Source: Delphinapterus leucas
Taxonomy: Eukaryota > Chordata > Mammalia > Artiodactyla > Monodontidae
Direction of reading: 5' to 3'
NCBI RefSeq assembly: GCF_002288925.2
Contig: NW_022098001.1
Location: 9,459,094-9,523,093 of the forward strand
Length of the DNA: 64,000 nucleotides
The translations under genes and the position numbers were made by a program. Shown here piece by piece: positions 42,901-54,900 of the stretch (the first letter of the stretch is position 1; every line of letters starts with the position of its first letter). The notes beneath the pieces were generated by a model, which was not told the DNA's origin, made no database searches, and was given only the letters and a program-made list of their open reading frames with translations.

Positions 42901-45900
42901 TGTACAATCTCTCAAGACCGAATCGGAAAGAAATAGGAAATACGAACAGGCCAATTAACAGTAAAGAAGTTGATTCAGTAATCAAAAAGTTCCAGGACCA
43001 GATGGTTTCACATTTCAATCTATCAAACATTTAGAGAACAGTTAACACCTATCCTTCTCAAACTATTTCAAAAAATTGCAGTGGAAGGAATGCTTCCCTA
43101 CTCAATCTATGAGGCCAGCATCACCCTGATACCAAAACTGGAAAAAGTTATCACACATGAAAAAATTACAGGCCAATATTACTGATGAGCATAGCTGCGA
43201 AAATCCTCAACAAAATATTAGGAAACCAAATTCAACAATACATTAAAAGGATCTTACACCATGATCATGTGGCATTTATCCCACTGATACAAGGATGGTT
43301 CAGTATTTGCAAATCAATCAATGTGATACACCACATTAACAAACTGAAGAATAGAAATCATATAATCATCTCAATAGATGAAAAAAAGCTTTTAACAAAA
43401 TTCATATTTATGATAAAAATACTCAACAAAGTGGGTATAAAGGAACATACCCCAATATAATAAGGCTATATATAACAGGTGCACAGCTAACATCAACTCA
43501 GTGATGGAAAGCTAAAAGCATTTCCTCTGAGATCAGGACAAAGACAAGTATACCCACTCTGGTCACTTTTATTCAACATAGTATTGAAAGTCCTAGCCAC
43601 AGCAATTAGGCAAGAAAAAGAAATAAATTGAATACAAATTGGGAAGGAAGAAGTAAAACTGTCACTGTTTATAGATGGCATGATACTATATATAGAAAAT
43701 CCTATAAACACCACGAAATAACTACTAGAACTCGTCAGTGAATTCAGTAAAGTTGCAGGATACAAAATTAATATACAGAAATCTGTTGCATTTCTGCACA
43801 ATAACAACAAACTACCAGAAAGAGAAATGAAAACAATCCTATTCACATTCAAAAGAATAAAATATCTCGGAATAAATCTAACGAAGGAGATAAAAGATCT
43901 GTACTCAGAAAACTACAAGGTACCTATGAAAGTAATTGAAGATGACACAAACAGATGGAAAGATATACTGTGCTCATGGATTGAAAGAATTAATATTGTT
44001 AAAATGACCACATACCCAGGCAATCTACAGATTCAGTGCAATGCTTATCAAAATACCAATGGCATTCATCACAGAAATAGAAGAAATAATTCTGTGAGAA
44101 ACACAGAAGACCTCGAATAGCCAAAACACTTTTAAGAAAGAAGAACAAAAACAGGAGATATCACACATCCCTCATTTCAAACTATACTACAAAGCTACAG
44201 TTTTCAAAACAGTATGTTACTGGCACAGAATCAGACACATATATCAATGGAACCAAATAAAGAGCCCAGAAATGATTCCACAATGATATGGGCAATTAAT
44301 CCATAACAAAGTAGGCAAGAATATGTAATGTGGAAAAGACAACCTCTTCAGTAAATGGTGTTGGGACTTCCCTGGTGGTCCAGTGAGTAAGACTGTGCTC
44401 CCAATGCAGGGGGCCCGCGTTCAACCCCTCGTTGGGGAACTACATCCCTCATGAATGCCGCAACTAAGAGTTCGCATGCCACAACTAAGAGTTTTCATGC
44501 CGCAACTAAGACTCGGTGCAGCCTAAATCAATCAATCAATAAATATTTTTTTTAAATGGTGTTGGAAAAACTGAACAGCTACATGCAAAAGAATCAAACT
44601 GGACCACTTTCTCACACCATATACATAAATCTCAAAATGGATTAAAGGCTTAACTATAAGACCTGAAACCATAAAACTTCTAGAAGAAAGCATAGGCAGT
44701 GCATTCTTTGACATCTGTCTTAGTAAAATTTTTGCAGTCAAATGCTCTACCACTGAGCTATACCCCCGTCTTAGTAAATTTTTTGCAGTCAAATGCTCTA
44801 CCACTGAGCTATACCCCCGTCTTAGTAAAATTTTTGGATATGTCTCCTTAGGCAAAGGAAACAAAAGCAAAAATAAACAGATGGCACTACATCAAACTAA
44901 AAAGCTTATCCACAGTGAGGGAAACTATCAACAAAACAAAAAGGTCACCTACTGAATGGGAGAAGATATGTGCAAACAATATATCCAAAGGGTTACTATC
45001 CAAACTATACAGAGAACTCATACAACTCTATATTGAAAAAGCAAACAACTCAAGTAAAAAATGGGACAGAGGTCCTGAATAGACATTTTTTCAAAGAACA
45101 CATATGGGTGGCCAACAGGCACATGAAAAGATGCTCAACATCACTAACCACTGGAAAATGCAAATGCAAATCACAATGAGGGACCTTTAAGATGGCAGAG
45201 GAGTAAGACATGGAGATCACCTTCCTTCGCACAAATACATCAAAAATACATCTACATGTGGAACAACTCCTACAGAACACCTACTGAACGCTGGCAGAAG
45301 ACCTCAGACTTCCCAAAAGGCAAGAAACTCCCCAGGTACCTGGGTAGGGCAAAGGAGAAAAGGAAAAACACAGACAAAAGAATAGGGACAGGATCTGCTC
45401 CTCTGGGAGGGAGCTGTGAAGGAGGAAAAGTTTCCACACACTAGGAAGCCCCTTCACTGGCAGAGACAGGGGGTGGGTGGAGGGAAAGCTTCAGAGCCAC
45501 AAGGAGAGTGCAGAAACAGGGGTGCAGAGGGCAAAGCGGAGAGATTCCCACACAGAGGATCAGTGCTGACCAGGACTTACCAGCTTGAGAGGCTTGTCTG
45601 CTCACTTGCCAGGGTGGGTGGGGGCTGGGAGCTGAGGCTTGGGCTTCAGAGGTCAGACCCCAGAGAGAGGACTGCGGTTGGCTGCATGAACACAGCCTGA
45701 AGGGGGCTAGTGCACCACAGCTAGCCAGGAGGGAGTCCAGGAAAAAGTCTGGAACTGCCTCAGGGGCAAGAGACCATTGTTTCGGAGTGTGCAAGGAGAG
45801 GGGATTCAGAGCACTGCCTAAACGAGCTCCAGAGATGGGCACGAACCACGGCTACCAGCACAGACACGAGAGATGGGCATGAAACACTAAGGCTGCTACT

Positions 45901-48900
45901 GCAGCCACCAAGAAGCCTGTGTGAAAGCACAGGTCACTATCCATACCACCCCTCCCAGGAGCCTGTGCAGCCCACCACTGCCAGGGTCCCGTGATCCAGG
46001 GACAACTTCCCTGGGAGAGCACACGGCACGCCTCAGGCTGTTGCAACATCACGCTGGCCTCTGCCACCACAGGCTCGCCCTACATTCCATACCCCTCCCT
46101 CCCCCTGGCCTGAGTGAGCCATAGCCCCCTAATTAGCCGCTCCTTTAACCCCGGCCTGTCTGGGTGGGGAATAGACGCCCTCAGGCGACCTACTCACCTA
46201 CTCGCAGAGGCGAGGCCAAATCCAAAGCTGAACACCAGGAGCTGTGCAAACAAAGAAGAGAAAGGGAAATCTCTCCCAGCAGCTTCAGGAGCAGCGGATT
46301 AAATCTCCACAATCAATTTGATGTACCTGCATCTGTGGAATACCTGAATAGACAACGAATCATCCCAAAATTGAGGTGATGGACTTTGAGAGCAACTGTA
46401 GACCTGGGGTTTACTTTCTGCATCTAATTTGTTTCTGGTTTTATGTTTACTTTAGTTTAGTATTTAGAGCTTATTATCATTGGTAGATGTGTTTATTGAT
46501 TTGGTTGCTCTCTTCCTTTTTTATATATATATATTTTTTTCCTTTTGCTCTTTTTGTGAGTATGTATGTGCATGTTTCTTTGTGTGATTTTGTCTATATA
46601 GGTTTGCTTTTACCATTTGTCCTACAGATCTGTCTGTCTTTGTTTTTTTAGGGGGGGTATAGTTTTTAGCACTTGTTATCATTGGTGGATTTCTTTTTTG
46701 GTTTGGTTGTTCTCTTCCTGATTTTTTATTACTTTTTTATTTTTAATAATATTTTTTTAATTTACTAACATTATTTTATTATATTTTTTCCTATCTTTCT
46801 TTTTTTCTCCCTTTACTTCTGAGCCGAGTGGCTGACAGGACCTTGGTGCTCCGGCCGGGTGTCAGGCATGAGCCTCTGAAGTGGGAGAGCCAAATTCAGG
46901 ACATTGGTCCACCAGAGACCTCCCGGCCCCACATAATATCAAACGGCAAAAGCTTTCACACAAATCTCCATCTCAACACTAAGACCCAGCTCCACTCAAC
47001 AACTAGAAAGCTATAGTGCTGGACACACTATGCCAAACAACTACCAAGACAGGAGCACAACCCCACACATTAGCAGAGAGGCTGCCTAAAATCATAATAA
47101 GGTCACAGACACCCCTAAACACACTACCGGACGCGGTCCTGCCCACAAGAAAGACAAGATCCAGTCTCATGCACCAGAACACAGGCACCAGTCCCCTCCA
47201 CCAGGAAGCCTACAGAGCCCACTGAACCACCTTACCCACTGTGGGCAGACACCAAAAATAATGGGAACTACGAACCTGCAGCCTGCAAAAAGTAGACACC
47301 AAACACAGTAAGTTAAGCAAAATGAAAAGACAGAGAAATACACAGCAGACGAAGGAGCAGGGTAAAAACCCAACCAGACCAAACAAATGAAGAGGATATA
47401 GGCAGCCTACCTGAAAAAGAATTCAGAGTAATGATAGTAAACATGATCCAAAATCTTGGAAATAGAGTGGAGAAAATACAAGAAACGTTTAACAAGGACC
47501 TAGAAGAACTAAAGAGAAAACAAACAATGATGAACAAGCACAATAAATGAAATTAAAAATTCTCTAGAAGGAATCAATAACAGAATAACTGAGACAGAAA
47601 AATGAATAAATGACCTGGAAGATAAAATAGTAGAAATAACGACCTCAGAGCAGAATAAAGAAAAAAGAATGAAAAGAATTGAGGACAGTCTCAGAGACCT
47701 CTGGGACAACATTAAAGGCACCAACATTCTAATTATAGGGGTCCCAGAAGAAGAAAAAAAGAAATGGACTGAGAAAATATTTGAAGAGATTATAGATGAA
47801 AACTTCCCTAATATGGAATAGGAAATAGTCAATCAACTCCAGGAAGCACAGAGAATCCCATACAGGGTAAATCCAAGGAGAAACAAGCCAAAACACATAT
47901 TAATCAAACTATCAAAAATTATATACAAAGAAAAAATATTAAAAGGAGCAAAGGAAAAGCAACAAATAGCATACAAGGGAATCCCCATAAGGTTAACAGC
48001 TGATCTTTCAGCAGACACTGTGCAAGCCAGAAGGGAGTGGCAGGACACTTTTAAAGTGATGAAGGGGAAAAACCTACAACCAAGGTTACTCTACCCACCA
48101 AGAATCTCATTCAGATTCACCGGAAAATCAAAACCTTTACAGAGAAAAGCTAAGAGAATTCAGCACCACCAAACAAGCTTTACAACAAATGCTAAAGGAA
48201 CTTCTCTAGGCAGGAAGCACAAGAAAAGGAAAAGACCTACAATAACAAACCCAAAACAATTTACAAAATGGTAATAGGAACATACATATCGATAACTACC
48301 TTAAATGTAAATGGATTAAATGCTCCAACCAAAAGACATAGACTGCCTTGAATGGATACAAAAACAAGACCCGTGTATATGCTGTCTACAAGAGACCCAC
48401 CTTAGACCTAGGGACACATACATACTGAAAGTGAGGGGATGGAAAAAGATATTCCATGCAAATGGAAATCAAAAGAAAGCAGAGTAGCAATACTCATATC
48501 AGACAAAAGAGACTTTAAAATAAAGACTATCATAAGAAAAAAGAAGGACACTGCATAATGATCAAGGGATCAATCCAAGCAGAAGATATAACAATTGTAA
48601 ATATTTATACACCCAACATAAGAGCACCTCAATACATAAGACAAATGCTAACAGCCATAAAAGGGGAAATCGACAGTAACACAATCACAGTAAGGGACTT
48701 TAACACCCCACTTTCACCAATGGATAGATCATCCAAATTGAAAATAAATAAGGAAACACAAACTTTAAATGATACGTTAAAAAAGAGGAGCTTAAATAAT
48801 ATTCATAGGACATTCCATCCAAAAACAACAGAATACACTGTTGTTCCTAAGTGCTCATGGGACATTCTCCAGGATAGACCATATCTTGGGTCACAAATCA

Positions 48901-51900
48901 AGGCTTGGTAAATTTAAGAAAATTGAAATCATATCAAGTATTTTTTCCGACCACAAAGCTATGAGACTAGATATCAATTACAGGAAAAAATCTAAAAAAT
49001 ACAAACACATGGAGGCTAATCAATACACTACCAAGAGATCACTGAAGAAATCGAAGAGGAAATCAAAAAATACCTAGAAGCAAATGAAAATGAAACCACG
49101 ACGAGCCAAAACCTTTGGGATGCAGCAAAAGCTGTTCTAAGAGGGAATTTTATAGCACTACAATCCTACCTTAAGAAACAAGAAACATCTCAAATACACA
49201 ACCTAACCTTACACCTAAAGTCATTAGAGAGAGAAGAAAAAAAAAATCCCAAAGTTAGCAGAAGGAAAGAAATCATAAAGATGAGATCAGAAATAAATGA
49301 AAAAGAATGAAGGAAACAGTAGCAAAGACAAATAAAACTAAAAGCTGGTTCTTTGAGAAGATAAACAAAATTGATAAACCATTAGCCAGACTCATCGAGT
49401 AAAAAAAGGCAGAAGACTCAAATCAATAGAATTAGAAATGAAAAAGGAGAAGTAACAACTGACACTGCAGAAATACAAAGGATCATGAGAGATCACTACA
49501 AGCAACTATATGCCAATAAAATGAACAACATGGAAGAAATGGACAAATTCTTAGAAAAGCACAACCTTCTGAGACTGAAACAGGATGAAATAGAAAATAT
49601 AAACAGACCAAACACAAGCACTGAAATTGAAACTGTGATTCAAAATCTTCCAACAAACAAAAACCCAGGACCAGATTGCTTCACAGGCGAATTCTATCAC
49701 ACATTTAGAGAAGAGCTAACACCTATCCTTCTCAAACTCTTCCAAAATATAGCAGAGGGAGGAACACTCTGAAACGTATTCTGTTAGGCCACGATCACCC
49801 TGATACCAAAACCAGACAAAGATGTCACAAAAAAAGAAAACTACAGGCCAATATCACTGATGAAAATGATGCAAAAATCCTCAATAAAATACTAGCAAAG
49901 AGAATCCAACAGCACATTAAAGGGATCATACACCATGATCAAGCAGGGTTTATCCCAGAAATGCAAGGATTCATCAATATACACAAATCAATCAATGTGA
50001 TACACCATATTACGAAACTGAAGGATGAAAACCATATGATCATCTCAATAGATGCAGAAAAAGCTTTTGACAAAATTCAACACCGATTTATCATAAAAAA
50101 CCATCCAGAAAGTAGGCATAGAGGGAACTTACCTCAACATAATAAAGGCCATATATGACAAACCAAGAGCCAGCATCGTTCTCAATGGTGAAAAATTGAA
50201 ACTATTTCCACTAAAATCAGGAACAAGACAAGGTTGCCCACTCTCACCACTATTATTCAACGTAGTTTTGGAAGTCTTAGCCACAGAAATCAGAGAAGAA
50301 AAAGAAATAAAAGGAATCCAAGTTGGAAAAGAAGAAGTAAAACTGACACTGTTTGCAGATGACATTATGCTGTACATAGAGAATCCTAAAGATGCCGCCA
50401 GAAAACTACTAGAGCTAATTAATGAATTTGGTAAAGAAGCAAGATACAAAATTAATGCACAGAAATCTCTTGCATTCCTATACACTAATGATGAAAAATC
50501 TGAAAGAGAAATTAAGAAAACATTCCCATTTACCATTGCAACAAAAAGAATAAAATACCTTGGAATAAACCTACCTAAGGAAACAAAGACCTGTATGCAG
50601 AAAACTATAAGACACTGTTGAAAGAAATTAAAGATGATAGAAACAGATGGAGAGATATACCATGTTCTTGGATTGGAAGAATCAACATTGTGAAAATGAC
50701 TATACTACCCAAACAATCTACAGATTCAATGCAATCCTTATCAACCCACCAATGGCATTTTTCAAAAAACTGGGACAAAAAATTTCACAATTTTTATGGA
50801 AATACAAAAGTCCCTGAATAGCCAAAACAATCTTGAGAAAGAAAAACGGAGCTGGAGGAGCCAGGCTCCCTGACTTCAGAGTATACTCTAAAGGTACAGT
50901 AATCAGGACAGTATGGTACTGGCACAAAAACAGAAATATAGATTGATGGAAAAGGATAGAAAGCCCAGAGATAAACTCACACACATATGGTCACCTTGTG
51001 TTTGATAAAGGAGGCAAGAATATACAATGGGGAAAAGACAGCCTCTTCAATAAATGGTGCTGGGAAAACTGTACAGCTACATGTAAAAGAATGAAATTAG
51101 AACACTCCCTAACACCATACACAGAAATAAACTCAAAATGGATTGAAGACCTAAATGTAATGCCAGACACTATCAAACTCTTAGAGGAAAACATAGGCAG
51201 AACACTCTATGACATAAATCACAGCAAGATCCTTTTTGACCCACCTCCTAGAGAAATGGAAATAAAAACAAAAATAAACAAATGGGACCTAATGAAACTT
51301 CAAAGCTTTGCAGAGCAAAGGAAACTATTACAAGACGAAAAGACAACCCTCAGAATGGGAGAAAACATTTGCAAACCAAGCCACTGACAAAGGATTAATC
51401 TCCAAAATATACAAGCAGCTCATGCAGCTCAATATCAAAGAAACAAACAACCCAATCCAAAAATGGGCAGAAGACCTAAATCGACATTTCTCCATAGAAG
51501 ATATACAGATTGCCAACATACACATGACAGACTGCTCAACATCATTAATCATTAGAGAAATGCAAATCAGAACTACAATGAGATATCACCTCACATCAGG
51601 CAGAATGGCCATCATCAAAAAATCTACAAACAATAAATGCTGGAGAGGGTGTGGAGAAAAGGGAACCCTCTTGCACTGTTGTTGGGAATGTAAATTGATA
51701 CAGCCACTATGGAGAACAGTATCAAGGTTCCTTAAAAAACTAAAAAAGAACTACCATACGACCCAGCAATCCCACTACTGGGCATATACCCTGAGAAAAC
51801 CATAAGTCAAAAAGAGTCATGTAGCACAATGTTCATTGCAGGACTATTTATAGTAGCCAGGTCATGGAAGCAACCTAAGTGTCCATCGACAGATGAATGG

Positions 51901-54900
51901 ATAAAGAAGATGTGTCACATATATACAATGGAATATTACTCAGCCATAAAAAGAACTGAAATTGCGTTATTTGCAGTGAGTTGGATGGACCGAGAGAGTG
52001 TCCTACAGAGGGAAGTAAGTCAGATAGATAAATACAAATACCATATGTTAACACATATATATGGATTCTTAAAAAAAAAGGAAAAGAAAACCAATGGTTC
52101 TGAAGAACATAGGGTCAGGACAGGAATAAAGACGCAGAAATAGAGAATGGACTTGAGGACATGGGGAAGGGGAAGGGTAATCTGGGACGAAGTGAGAGAG
52201 TGGCATGGACATATATACATTACCAATTGTAAAATAGTTAGCTAGTGGGAAGCAGCTGCATAGCACAGGGATATCAGCTAGGTACTTTGTGTCCCCCTAG
52301 AGGGGTGGTATAGGGAGGGTTGGAGGGAGACGCAAGTGGGAGGAGATATGGGGATATATGTATACATCTAGCTGATTCACTTTGTTATACAGCAGAAACT
52401 AACACCATTGTAAAGCAATTGTACTCCAATAAAGATGTTAAAAAATAAGTAAATGAAAAAACAAAACAAGAAACAAATAAGTTTTGCAAGGATGTGCAGA
52501 AAATGTAACACTTGTACTCTGTTGGTGAGAATGTAAATTGGTGTAACCACTCTGAAAAAACAGTATGGAAAGTCCTCAAAAACGTAAAACTAGAACTACC
52601 ATAGGATCCAGCAGTTCCACTACTGAGTATTTGTGAAGAAAACAAAAACACCGATTCTAAAAGATACATTCACCCCTATGTTCATTGCAAGATTATTTAC
52701 AGTAGCCAAGATATGGAAGCAACCTAAGTGCCAATCAATATATGAATGGATAAAGAAGAAGTGGTACACACACACACACACACACACCAGAATATTACTC
52801 AGCCATAAAATGAATGAAATCCTGCCATTTGTGATAACATGATGGACCTATGGTGTATTATGCTAAGTGAAATAAGTCAGAGATAGACAAATGAACAAAC
52901 GGAACCAAACAGAAACAGAGTCTTAGACACAGAGAACAAACAGGTGCCAGAGGGGAGGGTATTGGTAGGAGGAGAGAAATAGGTAAGTGGTAGTGAGAGG
53001 TACGAACTTTCAGTTACAAAATAAATGAGTCACAGGTATGAAATGTATAATGTGGGAATATAGTCAATAATTATGTAATATATTGTGACAGATGACAACT
53101 AGACTTATCATGGTGATCATTTTTAACATATAGAAATATCGAATCACTGTGTTGTGCACCAGGAACTAGCTTGGTGTTGTAGGTCAATTATACTTCCAAA
53201 ACAAACAAACTCGGTGAAAAAGAGATCAGATTTGTGGCTACTAGAGGTGGAGGGTGGAGGGAGGGTGAATTAGATGAATGTAATCTAAAGTACAAGTTTT
53301 CAGTTATAAGGTAAGTACTAAGTAGGTAATGTACAACATGGTAAAAATAATGAACACTGCTGTATGTTACAAATGAAAACTGTTAAGAGAGTAAATCCTA
53401 AGACTTCTCATCATAAGGAAAAAATTCTTTTTTCTATGTCTTTAATATTATATCTATATGAGATGATAGGTGTTTTCCAAACCTCTTGTGATCATTTCAT
53501 GATGTGTGTAAGTCAAATCATTATTGTTGTACACCTTTAACTTAAACAGTGCTATATGTCAATTACATCTCAATAAAACTAGAAGAAAATTTAAATTATT
53601 AAAAATTTAGGTCAAGGCTATAGAAAAATCCCTTTACTTCATCATAAACATATCTACGTAAATGTAGATCCGTAATAATTTTTGGTACCCAGTTAAAAGT
53701 TTAAATCAGTAAGTTCTGTTTATGAAAATTCATATAAATTTTTGAAATGTGCACGTTTCTTTATATGTTCTAGCGTAAACGGTTTAAATGAGGGAGCTGA
53801 TATTATCTTACCTTCAGTTTATTTACTGGGGCAAATATTTCCAAAATTAATTTTGAAAATTGTTTTCTTAGCCGACCTGGTGCTACTCAAAGTACATAGA
53901 AGCCTTAGAACAGGAAAGGATTCTTCTTAAAATTCAAGAAGAACTAGAAAGAAAGTTGTTTGCAGGTAATTTTTGTTCTTTGCTTACAAGGTTGCTTTGT
54001 TATCTTCTATTACAGATTAATATTAGCAGACTTTGTTAATTATTACTTCACTGTTTCCCTTATTTCTCTTATTTTTGTGCAGCCACACCATCTTTTACAA
54101 ATTTCAAGTCTACTGCTTCCGCTATGTCTTTGAAAAAGACCATATCTTCCCACAACATCCAGAGTGAGTTTCATGTGATAGTCTATCTTCAGTTCTTTCT
54201 TCCTTATTGTTAGAACTCTACCTCTCACTTGGCCATCTGGAGAGGGTAGGAAGGGATGAGGACTGATTCCTTCCCAACTGCTCTGACTCCCAAGTCAGGA
54301 GAATTTCAGAGTGTGTGTGTTCCGTCTGTCTCTGTTTTTTTCTCCTCTGCTGATGAGGAAAGACTATGACATACACCCAACACTACATCCTATTTCCAGA
54401 GTGACAGCACTCATAGAAGTGTATACACTGCTGCTGATAGGTACAAGATAAGTCATAGACTGAATTGATCAGTCCCATCCATGTCCCTCTGACTCACGCA
54501 CTAATGCACGTGCACACCTGCACAGTGCACACACAAAACACACACACACAAACACACACATACACTTACACTCTCCAGTAACAAATTGATGGCTAGGAGC
54601 ACCTTGCCTCCCTTCTGAATGGCACAGTCTCCTGAATAGGAAGGCCCCTGGGGAATGATAATTTATTGCTTCTATCTACTCCTTATCTAGTCTTCTCTTC
54701 CACAAAGAACATTTATGGAAGAGTGGGCTTAGTTTCCCAAGGTTTCCCAAGCTGAATTTTTCTAAGTTCCACTTTCCCAAGGTGGGAATATAAGAAAGAA
54801 CTGAAAATCAAACTGGGGTCCTTCTCTCATACAGATACTGATGTGATTATACAGTTTTGATACTAGTGTTAGAGTTTAACAATGCCTTTACAAAGTAGTA

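Larger units (their letters stand above)
45181..52463 (+). mobile_element. Full-length L1 LINE, about 7.3 kb, inserted in the older L1
   Basis: 5' UTR 45181-47321, starting near aagatggcagaggagtaaga; ORF1 47322-48209; ORF2 48268-52143; 3' UTR ending in caataaagatgttaaaaaa and an A-rich tail. Both ORFs have frameshifts or stops, so it is not active. It lacks clear target-site duplications: the host L1 resumes about 45 bp further on than where it stopped. Full-length L1s carry an internal promoter, but whether this one is transcribed cannot be seen. Confidence 0.9.
37857..53605 (+). mobile_element. Old near-full-length L1, split into three pieces by later insertions
   Basis: Pieces: 37857-40946, 42471-45180 and about 52464-53605. 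It starts with a 5' UTR (ggagatcaagatggcagagt), ORF1 remnants at about 38760-39650, and ORF2 from about 40106. The ORF2 reading continues exactly across each insertion. Its RT box reads FIDGM at 43668-43682 in place of FADD, so a catalytic aspartate is lost. With insertions removed it is about 6.6 kb, a typical L1 length. It fills most of the 19.7-kb RGS22 intron. Confidence 0.85.

Noticed and set aside
44455..44520. Short repeats spaced in the SINE (gccgcaactaagag-like), CRISPR-like at first sight
   Set aside because: Three imperfect copies inside a SINE body of a mammalian genome; this is normal for the CHR family.
44734..44818. Possible functional tRNA-Cys genes
   Set aside because: Only bases 1-35/36 are present: no T-arm, no box B, no 3' acceptor strand.
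45416..46302. Open stretches on both strands in a GC-rich part, including 133 codons on the minus strand
   Set aside because: This is the L1 5' UTR. GC-rich sequence has few stops, and the L1 structure before ORF1 explains it.
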